Assembly: GCA_004835665.1 (NCBI GenBank)
Contig: RBKR01000001.1
Span: forward strand, 1,736,001-1,800,000
DNA from: Phoma sp. XZ068
Lineage: Eukaryota; Ascomycota; Dothideomycetes; Pleosporales; Didymellaceae
Direction: 5' to 3'
Length of the DNA stretch: 64,000 bases
The notes beneath the pieces are model-generated. The model did not search any database. It was not told the origin of the DNA and was given only the letters and a program-made list of their open reading frames with translations. Both the position numbers and the translations under genes were made by a program. Positions 43,838 through 54,527 of the stretch are shown one piece after another. Position 1 is the stretch's first letter; every line of letters starts with the position of its first letter.

Positions 43838-46800
43838 GCTGAAAGAAGGGACTAGATTGTAGCTAGGCCATGCAATAGGGGAGGGATTGTCTTGACAAGT
43901 TTCTTTCCACCAGGTTAAGGGGTGAGAAGCTTAAGGACTGTGAGTTTGCAGTCGCAGATGAAGAATCGCAGCAAGATCACCTGATGACAAGCGGAGCTTT
44001 GCACAAGATTCGGGTCTTGCTGCGAAGTTTGTTCAGTTGAGTGACTTGATGCAGAGCACCTTGTTGCTAGAGTCTGGGAGCGTGGTGGTGCAGCGGTACT
44101 GATGGGATGTTGCTGCTAGGTGAGCGATGAATCAGCGTGGGGTACCGGGTCGTATTGGCGAGATGGACGAGCGCTTGAGGTACCACGACGGTTGAGAGGA
44201 GTGACGATGGATTGCTGACAATTGATGGAGGTGAAGCTGAGTCTGTTGCGGAGGTGACGAGATTCAGATAGAGCTAGAGGTGCCGATGTAGGCTAACGTG
44301 ACCAGTTGCGAGGTACCCACGAGTGTACAAGCTGTGACTGGCCGCTCAGCTTGGGCTATTCAGTACAGGATCCAGGTCAATTGGGCAGGGGCGTGAAACA
44401 GGCCAACCAATGGGTTCGTAGATGACAGATGCGCGTAGCCACCAGTTTTGCAAAACAGTCAAGGGAAGGAAAACGTCGTGTTGCGAGATGCATGCAGCCC
44501 GGCGAGAGTGGAGAGTAGGTAGGTAGGGTCGAAGTACTAGGGTAGCATGGATGTTTGAGTAGAGGGAGTTAGCGTCAAGTGTAATACGAAGACATGCATC
44601 CCTTGGGCTCGGAGCCGCCTCACTGCCCATAGCGGTAGGGATCCGGGGGCTTGGGATTAAGATGTACGTTTCTGACTTGACACTGACTACTTTCGCGCTA
44701 TCCGCTGCCTTGAGTGGTGCTGGCGGCGCCACTTTGACACACAGACCATGTCGAGGCAGCACTGTTGATCTGAGGAAGCATGTCTGCCGGGAGTTTAGCG
44801 AGGAATCAAAAGAAACGATCCCCAGGGCGAGTCTACGAAGGCGAGTCCAAAGAAAAAGCAGATCCTGTCTTTCCGGTCGAACGTGGGTAATGGCGGTGAC
44901 GTACCCCCACTTGGAGGAACAGCGCATCTCGATATCTGTTTCCTGTTCCTCTCGTCACTCGTCTTCGCCCTACTCAAAGACTTGGGCCCGACTCAAGGCC
45001 AGCTCTTCGTCAGGCCTCAATGCGCCCCGAGTTAGGGGTGCGGCGTCTGCAGCGCTGGCAACAACAGGGGAGTTCTCACGATCACCAGAGCACGCTCGAA
45101 CGGGTCGTCTAGAAAGGGCAGCGAATCAGGCGTGGAACCTAGCGGTGAACACGCTCAGGGATGGTGGAGGTCGCGTCCGAGAGTGCAGAAGCGCGATGAC
45201 CTGGCGCGGCGAACAAGATCTGCAAGCATCCTTCGTCCGCCCTGCGGTAATCTGGCGCCAGCAAGGCCTCGGTAGCGACCGTATGTTAGCCTTGCGAACG
45301 CTGACTTCATTATGGCGGTGCAAGATGGGTTATGCGTTGCGTTGACCGGATTCAAGGGTTCGAGGTACGCGCACACTTGCTTTTGCAGTTCACGTTCGGC
45401 AAAGCACTCCACAGTGGATAGCAATGCCCATCACCGTCAACGGTTGGCGTCACTTCGGAGCAAGAGAGGCGGTGAACTGCGGTGAACTGCCGAGCGATGG
45501 CCGTGACATTTAGCTTTCGATGGCGCACCAAAGATGCTGCACATGTGTTCGATGGAGCCCTTTGTGTAGCTCCGGGTCAGGCCGTTATGAGGCTAGGCAG
45601 ACTTTGTCGACCTGTACTACCACGCCCACGTGAGACATGCCCCAGCCGAACTGCGGCGCAGTCAGCTCTGTGTTGTCTTGCAGAGTCCACGTTGTTGTGC
45701 GTGCACCTGGTGTTGTCAGTTGTCAGGCGTTTGTGAGCCAGCGTAGAGCATTCGCTCTGGCCGGTGCATGCCAGCGGGGGCGTGCCGCTTGGCCGGCCAT
45801 TGCATCACACAGTGCAAGCAGTCAAGGATTCGTAATGATGTACATGGCGGTGAGGGCTGCCCGAAGCCGACGTTTGAGAGCACAGTCGGCATAGCAGGGC
45901 TGCCGGACCCAAAAGGCCGAGCTGCATTAGCCGGGTTGGAGTGAACAGTGGTTCCGTGCGCTCTCCACGCCTGAAATAAAGGGCTGACGGCGAACCGCGC
46001 CTTGATATGATGAAAGGACCCCCCACATGGAGTTTTGCAATTTGTGTGCGGCATGACAACCAGACTCTTCCCAGGCCCCGGCGACAGGTGGGTGCGGCGT
46101 TTCGACGACATCAACTGCTGAATCAGGAGCCACTTTTACGGGCTGTTGCTTGCGTGTCACACAGCCCTCGCACCCTGCACCTGGCTGGCTGTGGTTGCTT
46201 CGGCTGGTCAACCTAATGCAGACAAACAGTGATGCCAGTTGGCGGTCATTCAGCCGAACACTTCGCCATGCTGCCACGAAGCTGGCGCAGTACAATGAAC
46301 CGATACTTTTGGAGGTGGATGGCATTTTTTGGAACGAAGCGGTGAAGGTTTGCCGTGATTGGCCCAAGGACCGCTGAGCATCGTAAAGCAGAGGCTGACG
46401 GCGACTGCGTTCGATTCATGTTCACCACACACACCGGACAGTGGCGGCTCAGAATCACCGCCCTCAGTGGGCCGACGGCTGGGGAGCATGTTACTAGCAT
46501 CAGGCTTGGCTGACGAGCGGATGGTTTCGAGCAGGAACTGGACAACGCTCGAGCCGCTGATGGCCTAACACAAGCTCCTCAGGCGTCAAGTCGAAACACG
46601 CCATAATGGGCAGGTCCGACGCGTGAGGAATGTCATCAACGCTTTCAAGAGACCGGCTTTGCTACGTCCCCAGTGACCAGCGTTACGAAAAGCAGCGCAT
46701 GGGGTAGCACAAATTGTGGCCTTGCACCCTCCGTTGACATAACCTTCGAAGACATCCATCCAGATTGTACGAACCACAATCTTGGCATTCGCTTAGCTTG

Positions 46801-47127
46801 CCCAATGCGGCTCACGCAGAAGATGTGCAACTTGAGTGTGAACATGGACGTACATAATTCTGCATGTCCGTCTTTGCAGAGTGAGCCCGTTACTATTCGT
46901 TTGGCTCCGTTCTTAGAGATGTGGATTCCACCTGTGCTGGTTATTTCGGCGACAGCAGGTGCTGCGCTGGCGACGCAGCCGCGCTTGCCAATTGAGAATT
47001 CTACCGCTACTGGCGCTGGCAGCTACTGCACCACTTACACCTCCACGCCAACCAACCCGAAAACACATCGTGACCTAACTTCAAGTTACCCCACTAGTTT
47101 GTCGCCGTTGGCCTCCCACGACCCAAG
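43838..47127. other. 3.29 kb gap between divergent Myb and alp11 genes
   Basis: It should hold both promoters. Long frames on opposite strands overlap at 44346-44927 (minus, 193 codons) and 44662-45345 (plus, 227 codons), but neither has recognisable domains, and such overlaps are expected by chance in GC-rich DNA. No RNA gene was recognised. Confidence 0.45.
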
Positions 47128-49477
47128 ATGTCACTCCAGAGCGTGGCCGACGTCCCGCTTCTTATCAGCTCACCCAACTCATCCTCCGAACGCCGCATCT
47201 CTCCATCATGGAGTATTGCGCACCTGAAGAGTCGACTGGAGCCTATTACGGGAGTACCTGCGAGTAGCCAACAACTTTCGCTTCGGGTTGGTTCTCAGGA
47301 TGCTGTACCAATCATAGGACTCGATGAGGAACAGACGCGGTTGGCGCAGTTCCCTCTGCAGCCCTACGCCGAGATAACTGTAAGAGTGTTCCTTCTCTGT
47401 TTGTCCCCTCCCAGGGATACCACTGCACACCCTGTATCTCTGAGCCAACAGCCGCCGGCCTCTCTCCAGCTGCCACATCTCACCTGTCTCTACTCAGCTG
47501 TGCGGACGTTTCTTGCGCACTAGTCAAGTCGATTTGCCATTCGTCGCCTCGGCTGCAATTCTGAGGCTGTCGCCAACATGTCTCTTACCTGCATGGCATG
47601 AAGGCCCCGCAATGCCCCTCAGCAGCCTCGACCTGTGTGGTTGCGTCCTGAGCTATCACTGTGCGGATCGACTAAAACGTGGGCGCTACTGGCAGACAAT
47701 TAGCCTGTGGCTTTAGTTTCAGGCCGTTGTTGATCGTTCTCCTTCAACTATTTTCATTTCCTTGTGTGCTATTTTCGTTTGCACAAGACTTGTCCCTTCC
47801 AATTGAGTTTGGCGGTTTGTGCATTGGGGTATTTGGCTCAACAATACTTCGTTGACGAATCACTGCGTCTAGGCATGGTTTTGAACTAACACCCTGGTCC
47901 TAGGTCATCGATACACGCCCACCTGCGGCCCGAACAGACTTCTCAGATCTATCGGCCGTCGACAAATATGTGATGCCATCAGCGGAATACGAAACTCGAA
48001 CTGATAGTGTCCTTGCCTGGAAGAAAGCGCAGAAGCTTGGTCGATTTGACCCAGATGCACCCAGCATAGAGCAACAGAAGATTCTCGCTTCCAAACGTGA
48101 AATCGAAGAAAGAGGTAAGCCGCATGCTCTCATTCCGTTCCCGTTTCTTTACTCGTACAATCGCCACGGTCACCGCATGCCACGCAAAAACAAAACCCAC
48201 GCTAGTTCCCTGAAAATGAGGAGGTCGCAGCCCATCTGGCAGTAGGGACAAGCCCTAGGCATATCATGCTTCAGGTATGGCTTGAAGAAGGCAGCCGCAT
48301 GTACATGGTTCCATACCTCCACTCCCCATCCACCAGTGCAAGAAGGCACATAATGTCTCACCCTCCAATTTATTGCGGACCGGAGGCAATCAGAATGTCG
48401 GCTTCAATCCTATCACGTTTGCCGTGCTGTTTGGCATCTCACAACCAAATTCGACTTCAAGCGCCGCACATCTCCATCTCCATGGAAGGCATGCACAACA
48501 TGAAGGGGGGTCAACGTGCCCACCATTGCGGTCTCCTCGTTCTGGACACTGGAACGACTTCAAGGTTCGTGTGTAAATTGAGATCAGACAGCGAGGCTTC
48601 TCGCTTCCGCGATCGCGTTGTATCATCCACCGTCCTGGGACCAATCGCCGACGTCAGCAACACCTGTTGCTGCATTCGCCAAAATTACTCGCCCTTTGTC
48701 AAAAATGCTGCACATCCACCCTACTTCGACGCCGCGACTCGCTTTGAACATCAGATGTCATCAAAGGCGTGAGGCACCCAGCGTTATCACCGCTGCTGTG
48801 GATGTGGCGTAGCAGGCACGAGCCTCGATCGTGCAACCGCCAGGATCTAAGCAACAAGCGCTTTGCTTCCGTGGCTTCACATTCGGAAATTGCCTCCAGC
48901 CGAACTCGAACTTTGCAAATCACCGGCTTGCAAGGCAACCAGCCGAACTCGTACCTTGCCATGATCCGCTTCCCCATCTGCAAGACAGCCTTGCTGAGCA
49001 ACATAAGCGGCACCCTCGTGCAATCGGTGTGAATGATGCACGTGCGGCCCGTCGCCTTGATCCAAGCGATGAACGACTCCTCGACGCTGCAGCAGCGCCT
49101 AATCAAGCATCCCATGTCCTACATGATCTTCTTACGCTACACTATCTGCGCTCGAAATGGATTCTACAATTATCGCAACACTAGCAGCTGACCCCATCCC
49201 AGGTCTTGTCGTAGGCGGCCGTGTCCGCCTCCTCCCCGAGTCCGATGCGCGCAGAGGCACAGTGAGCTATACCGGCCTCATCCCGGAGATCCCTGGCATT
49301 GGTGCTTGGGTCGGCGTTACGCTCGATGAACCGACTGGCAAAAACGATGGCTCGGTCAAGGGTAAGCGGTACTTTGAGTGCGGCAACAACTGTGGCGTGT
49401 TCGTCAGGCCGGAGCGCTGCGAAGCTGGAGACTTCCCCGTTCTTGACGAGTTCGATGAGGATTTGGAGGAGCTATAG
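47128..49477 (+). CDS. alp11: Tubulin-folding cofactor B (CAP-Gly protein)
   Basis: Exons 47128..47379, 47904..48114 and 49203..49477, 245 residues, the usual family length. The N-terminal ubiquitin-like domain runs from MSLQSVADVPLLISSP to QPYAEITV. A linker follows, with DTRPPAARTDFSDLSAVDKY, MPSAEYETRTDSVLAWKKAQ and the coiled KILASKREIEERG. The C-terminal CAP-Gly domain carries GRVRLLPESDARRGTVSYTG, GAWVGVTLDEPTGKNDGSVK and FVRPERCEAGDFPVLDEF, and the protein ends DEDLEEL, like the EEY/EEI-type tails of the family. It captures alpha-tubulin after chaperonin folding and passes it on with cofactor E. Both introns are oversized (524 and 1,088 nt) compared with the rest of the window, yet the joins are in frame with good borders. 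Confidence 0.88.
48115..49202 (+). other. 1,088 nt intron of alp11
   Basis: Donor GTAAGC after AGA G, acceptor CATCCCAG; the phase 1 join gives EERGLVVGGRV. The intron carries several uninterrupted frames, such as 48266-48772 (plus), 48831-49184 (plus, containing RRLDPSDERLLDAAAAPNQA) and 48699-49115 (minus). I cannot assign any to a family. A nested gene or a past insertion are both possible. Confidence 0.6.
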
Positions 49478-50029
49478 GGAGGCACAACATCAGAAGTGGC
49501 GCCGTGGGCTGAGTGCATGATGCAGAGCTCGGCGCGTAACGTATGCAAGAGCTTTTAAGGTTCGAGGGAAAGTAGGTTCAAATGCAGCTCAGAATCGTCC
49601 TGCATATTTGCATGCTTGATCGCGTGTCAGATGTAGAGTACGCCGATCGCCATAATCAAGTGTACAAGAGTGGATACCTTTGCCAGCTTGTCCTCGGCTC
49701 TCTTATCCCCCTTCGCCACTGTCACAGTCTGCCACTCTGAACCATGTTATTAACGATTGATGTCTCAAGATCATCCTATCGACGCAGAATCAGAAGGTAA
49801 GCGCCAGGTGTCGCCCCATGCTCACACCTATGCTAGCTGCCTTCATTCCTCGCTAGTACGGGCATCTTGCGGTTATTGACGAGGCACAGAATAAGGGTGG
49901 TCTTCAGCGTGATATCGATGAAAATGTTTGAGGCTCATGGAATGAACGAACTAGATGTGAATAGAGTATGTTGTAGTCTAAGTACGTTTGACAGGCAGCT
50001 TGATGGCGCATGAATCTACGTGCTGGTAT
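49478..50029. other. Intergenic, 3' of alp11
   Basis: About 550 bp; no coding region is supported. Confidence 0.5.
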
Positions 50030-50455
50030 TCAGGCAGTGTCAGAACGGGTCTGCATAGCCCTCCTCTCTTTCCTTGCCATGGTCCTACGGCCCTTCTTGC
50101 TCCAACATGAAAACGATACCACATCCGCCCTATCCTCCGTAACCGCTTCAGCATTGAAAATGGGAACGTCGCAGCTCCCGCCCGCCCCCTCGCTATCTTC
50201 ATCGCTAGTTGCTCCCCAATGTGATGCAATGACCAAGTGTTCCAAGGCCTCGCGAATCTCCGTTCGCTCAAGGTGCCGTCGAACTTTGCCTCTCTCAGGC
50301 CAAGTCTTGCCTTTGCTCTTTGAAGGTGGAGGCAGAGCCGAGGCGCGAACCACGCATCCGCTCTTGACCGACTCCCTTCTGCGCCGGACATCTCGCATGG
50401 GACCGGCAATGAAGCGCTCCCGCTCGGTCGGATCTGCGCTCACGTCAACGGCCAT
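50030..50455 (-). CDS. Hypothetical small charged protein (doubtful)
   Basis: A 141-residue frame beginning MAVDVSADPTERERFIAGPM. It has alternating basic (VRRRRESVK; KGRRTMARKERRAM) and acidic (TSDEDSEGAG) stretches and a helical-looking middle (TEIREALEHLVIASHWG), which looks more like protein than the shadows around it. It starts only 58 bp after the Far11 stop on the same strand, leaving little room for its own promoter. The frame stays open into the Far11 3' end. Alternatives are chance or a 3' alternative exon of Far11. Confidence 0.3.
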   Translation of the reverse strand: MAVDVSADPTERERFIAGPMRDVRRRRESVKSGCVVRASALPPPSKSKGKTWPERGKVRRHLERTEIREALEHLVIASHWGATSDEDSEGAGGSCDVPIFNAEAVTEDRADVVSFSCWSKKGRRTMARKERRAMQTRSDTA

Positions 50456-50513
50456 CGCCAGCTGAACGGTTCGGGAAGGTCTTGGAGGAAAGAGGCACGG
50501 TATCGCAGATCGC

Positions 50514-53500
50514 TCACCAACCCTCGACCTGCAAATCGCCCCATCCCTGCTCGAACCCCTCCTCGCCGCCTTCTGGCTCACCCCAATCCATCTTCTCGAG
50601 CTCATTACGGAAGAAATCCATTTCTTCGTTCAACACCCCGGGTCTCGCCCCAAGACTCTCAGGGTAACGTTTCAAATTGAACCAATGCGTCAGGCTCCTC
50701 AGCGCCTGCTCGAGCGGCACACTCTCGTCGACCTCGACATCCACGTCGCTGCCCGCCAGCCAGTCATCCCTAAGCTCCGGCCGACAGTGTAGGTACACGG
50801 CAGTGATGACGCGCATGTTGGACTGGCGCCACTTGCGGCCACAGTACGGGACTTGGTTTTTGAAAAGCTTCAACGTGTAGAGGCGAAGCTGCGGTTGGGG
50901 CACCTTGAGGCTCTTTCTCAAAAATTGCGAACTCTTGTATGAAACAAGCATGAGGTTCCTGTGGGCTTTGTTCTTGCATATCTTCTGCATGATGCGCACA
51001 TAGTTTATGGAAGTGAAGAAAGCGCGCCATGAGAACGCGGTGATGGGTTCGGAGGGTAGCTCACTGGTCGGGAAGCCGAGTTCGTCGACCTCGGGGGGTT
51101 GAGGAGCTGACGGAAGGGGATGAGCTTCAACACCCGAGTCGATTGATTCGTTTCGTGTGAGGCGGATGGGTGGTGGAGCTGCATCGTCTGAGTCCGATTC
51201 GTTGTCTGGTTTGTCGTCTGCACTGCCATTGGCTCCATCTTCGGGGTTGTTACGGGAGTGGGCGCGGCAGAAGTTGAAGAAGCTGAACGCTGTTAGCAAG
51301 TGATGAGAAAAATTGAGGGTGACATGCTTTAGCTCTTCTTGTTCACTCTTGAAGTTGACAATCTTCTCGATCTCCTGAAGTTGCAACAGCTTCAAGATCA
51401 AGGGAACGTAACTAGAGTCCACAAGCAGCTGTGTGATATACTCAAACTTTAGGATGTGTGACACCTTGAACCATTTGAGGATAAGCATGAGTGTGCCAGT
51501 GACCGCCTTATCCAGGACTTCTTGGGTCCGCATAGCATCGAGCTCTTCATTCGTCGCAGATGTATTGCTGTGGCCGTTTATGCCATTTGTCTCAGGCCTT
51601 TGCGCTGGGGCTCCATTCATGTTATCGTTGTACTGGAAGCCGCTTTGCAGCCCGTTTGCTCCACTCGACTGCGTCACAAGGGCAGTGACGTGCGCTAATA
51701 TCGCCTTGATCAGTACGATGACAAGAGACTGCAGGCTTGGGAGTGCGTTGCGATAGAAGTCTTCAACGAGATCCATCCTTTCATCGATACTCCCAGCAAC
51801 CGGTTTCTCTTTCTTCGGCGCGTCTTTCTTTGGCTCAAGGGAAAGCTCTTCCACATCAGGGTTGTCGTCTGGGCCGGACCAGCCTCGTTCGTACTTCATG
51901 AACGCCACACGTTCTTCCCATAACTGCTTCATGGCGCGCGTAGCCTTCATGCGCATTGCAAACAGCTCAGCAGCTTCCAGAATGGAGGCAGGGATGTCAG
52001 ATCCTTCCCATTTGCGTCCGACCAGCATGTCCTGAAGGTCGGTGGAGCCTTTACCGCCAAGGTTGTTGCTAGTTTCGTCCAGTGGCGGGTATAAGAAGGG
52101 GAACATCTGGTTCGTTTGGTAGTTTTGCTTCTTGCCGCCTTTGCCACCCGGCCCCGCTGGTGACGGTGGGGGTGAAGGGGCAGGAGTGGCAATGTGTACA
52201 GGCTGATGAAGGATGGAGGTATTATTTCCATTCGTGTCTCCGAGTCCTGAGCCAAAGACGTGGTTGCCCGCAACTTTGTTGGGATGATTCCTCAATGGAG
52301 GGAGAATGGAGTTGTTCTCTGGCTCCAGAGGAAATAGTGGCGCTGGCGGATTATACGCTGGGTATTTGGAGCTAATTTCCTGTCGGAAGAGGTGGTAGTC
52401 AAGAGGGGAGGCGGTAATGATCGGCTGCCCTCTCGCATCTTCAGCATCCAGGTTCTTGTCTTTGAATGATTCCTTCGCGTGGTCTGCGTCTGACAGACCG
52501 CCGAAGGCTACTAACATTGCCTTCCAGAAGAGTAAGGTGACTTTGCTGAGTGGAAGGTTGATGGACTCGTCCCATCGTAGCTTCGAGATGATCTCAACAA
52601 GCAACATGAGGAGGCCTGGTTCCTTGAGGTCGAGCACAGCACTTCTGAGGCTCAGATCGTCGTGCTTCCGCTCGTGATAACGTGCGGCCTCCAACACAAC
52701 GTAGACAGCTGTCATGGCACACCACACCTCGCGTCGTTCGGCCTCTTTGCCATCGTGCTGCTCATCCTCGGAGATGACACCACAGGCGCGCATGCAAGAG
52801 GTGCGTAGGACATCGACTAGGGTTTGGATGCCATTGCTACGTGCCAGTAGCTTGACGTTGCGTAGTGTCAATTCGACTTGGCGTCCTGATCTTTCATACG
52901 CGGCGTTGGGCTTTTTCTCTGCGGGTTCTGCGGGTTCTGTGGTGTCTGCGGTCTCTCCAGTCTCTGCAGTCTCTCCAGTTCCTCCAATCTCTCCAGTCTC
53001 TACAGGCTCGCTGGTGCCTGCGTCATTTGTGGCATGCACGGTATCTGCGCTCGCTCCGCTCGCTTGGCTCTCTTCCTGCTCTGCCTTGCCATGGTCAGCA
53101 GGAGGCGTTGGAAGCCCAGCAGTCTCATGCCAGCACCCAAGCAGCACATAGACCAGGGCCTCGAGCTGCTTCAGCCTCTCCATGGGCTCCTCCTCCCGTA
53201 TCCCTCGCAGCAGATGGGCTAGAAAATGCTCGTGCTGCTCCTCGGTTGCCCTGTTCCAGTCCAGGCCTCCTTCTGTGTACGACGTCTCATTCTGGCCATT
53301 GAAGCTGCTCCACTCCAGCGCAAAGCTCGCCTGGGCCTTCAATAGCATGGCCTGCTCCTCGACCGCGTACGTGAACCACTCCTCGAGCTCCTCCTCCAGG
53401 CTTGACGCATCATCGTAGGTGAAGGCGTACGGCGTGGGCTCGACCTTGGGCAGGCCGCCAGCCTTGACGAGGCTCTGGAGCTGGCCGAGCGAGAGCGAGT

Positions 53501-53786
53501 CGGACGGAGCATCGGGCGGCGGCTGCTGCGGCGGCGCGGGGGGAGGAAGGTGCAGCGGGGCAGGCGTGGGCGCTGAGCTGCCGCGGGGGAGCCCAGGGCG
53601 CGTGGGCAGAGGGGGCAGGGTGCCGGTGCGGCCTGCGTCGAGGGGCGCGTCGAGGTCTGCGGGCTCGGCCTCGATGACGGGCTCGACGGGCTCGCTGTTG
53701 TCAATGTCGAGAAGGTCGCCCTCGTCGACGCCCGGGGGCACGATGGGCGCCTCCTGCAGCTCCTGCAGGTCGTTGTGGTCTACCAT
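50514..53786 (-). CDS. far11: Far11/STRIP subunit of the STRIPAK complex
   Basis: Single exon, 1,090 residues. A Pro-rich start (residues 1-110) precedes the N1221 domain: FTYDDASSLEEELEEWFTYA, GLDWNRATEEQHEHFLAHLL, LEALVYVLLGCWHET. It is interrupted by a low-complexity ETGEIGGTGETAETGE insert (about 265-285) and resumes at RQVELTLRNVKLLARSNG. A DUF3402-type C-terminal part includes KFEYITQLLVDSSYVPLILK, SWRAFFTSINYVRIMQKICK, SSQFLRKSLKVPQPQLRLYT and the conserved end MDFFRNELEKMDW. This is the STRIP1/2, Far11, PRO22 family, a scaffold that joins PP2A, striatin and GCK kinases. In filamentous ascomycetes it is needed for hyphal fusion and fruiting-body development; in yeast, for pheromone arrest and TORC2 signalling. 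Confidence 0.92.
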   Translation of the reverse strand: MVDHNDLQELQEAPIVPPGVDEGDLLDIDNSEPVEPVIEAEPADLDAPLDAGRTGTLPPLPTRPGLPRGSSAPTPAPLHLPPPAPPQQPPPDAPSDSLSLGQLQSLVKAGGLPKVEPTPYAFTYDDASSLEEELEEWFTYAVEEQAMLLKAQASFALEWSSFNGQNETSYTEGGLDWNRATEEQHEHFLAHLLRGIREEEPMERLKQLEALVYVLLGCWHETAGLPTPPADHGKAEQEESQASGASADTVHATNDAGTSEPVETGEIGGTGETAETGETADTTEPAEPAEKKPNAAYERSGRQVELTLRNVKLLARSNGIQTLVDVLRTSCMRACGVISEDEQHDGKEAERREVWCAMTAVYVVLEAARYHERKHDDLSLRSAVLDLKEPGLLMLLVEIISKLRWDESINLPLSKVTLLFWKAMLVAFGGLSDADHAKESFKDKNLDAEDARGQPIITASPLDYHLFRQEISSKYPAYNPPAPLFPLEPENNSILPPLRNHPNKVAGNHVFGSGLGDTNGNNTSILHQPVHIATPAPSPPPSPAGPGGKGGKKQNYQTNQMFPFLYPPLDETSNNLGGKGSTDLQDMLVGRKWEGSDIPASILEAAELFAMRMKATRAMKQLWEERVAFMKYERGWSGPDDNPDVEELSLEPKKDAPKKEKPVAGSIDERMDLVEDFYRNALPSLQSLVIVLIKAILAHVTALVTQSSGANGLQSGFQYNDNMNGAPAQRPETNGINGHSNTSATNEELDAMRTQEVLDKAVTGTLMLILKWFKVSHILKFEYITQLLVDSSYVPLILKLLQLQEIEKIVNFKSEQEELKHVTLNFSHHLLTAFSFFNFCRAHSRNNPEDGANGSADDKPDNESDSDDAAPPPIRLTRNESIDSGVEAHPLPSAPQPPEVDELGFPTSELPSEPITAFSWRAFFTSINYVRIMQKICKNKAHRNLMLVSYKSSQFLRKSLKVPQPQLRLYTLKLFKNQVPYCGRKWRQSNMRVITAVYLHCRPELRDDWLAGSDVDVEVDESVPLEQALRSLTHWFNLKRYPESLGARPGVLNEEMDFFRNELEKMDWGEPEGGEEGFEQGWGDLQVEGW

Positions 53787-54527
53787 GGTTGCGCGCGCAA
53801 GTGGTGGCGGCGGCGGCCGTGTTGGGGGGTCGTTGTCCGCGGGCGTCGTGCGCTTCTACGAGTGTCGACCCATTTCACCTGCAGCAGCCCATGGTCGGTC
53901 CTTCCACAGTCAACGTCTCGGCTGCCGGCGATCTGGACGTGCAGAGACGAGTGCCCTCGTGCGGTTATATGATCGAGCAAGTGCTGGTCGTGTGGGGACT
54001 GCCGTGTGGCCAATGGGCGTCAGTGGGCACCGTTGGAGTGCTTGAACATCACACGGCAACATGTGCTCACGTCCACGGCAGGGTGTTGCGCTGAGTGACG
54101 CACGAGTCAAAGGCTTGCAGGTAAAGCTGCCTGGTGGCGAGCCAGAGTAATTGCTAAAGCTACCGTCCGGATACTGCATCCTTGCAGCCAGGGCGCGAAA
54201 GAACAAACACCGCCATACCCTCTACCACCGCAAGCTCTTGTGCCTGCTCCGCAAACGACCGCCTGATGCTGCCTCCAACATACGTGACCCCACATCTCGA
54301 AAGGAGTGTTGCTGATATCAAACAACGCCGGAAATGAAGTGAATAATTGCCGTTACATACCGTAAAGCAAGTGAACAGAGCATCCTGAACTGGTAGCCAA
54401 CCACTGGCCGTGAAACTAGAATCAGAGTAGACAGCGCTCGCCGTACACAAATGTGAGCGGCGCGCCTCAATAATCACGCAGTCAGTCTGCGCGTTACAAG
54501 GACTTTGCAATCATCCCCAAGCTACAG
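53787..54527. other. Intergenic, far11 promoter and cbf1 3' region
   Basis: About 740 bp; both neighbours are on the minus strand. No coding region is supported; the short frames show no family features. Confidence 0.5.

Noticed and set aside
50010..50465. Plus-strand frame of 151 codons
   Set aside because: It lies opposite the better-looking minus-strand frame, with no family features and serine-rich chance composition.
51290..51330. Intron in far11 near a CTTGCTAACAG sequence
   Set aside because: The branch and acceptor look good, but no donor at usable distance keeps the frame, and the unspliced translation is continuous and sensible.
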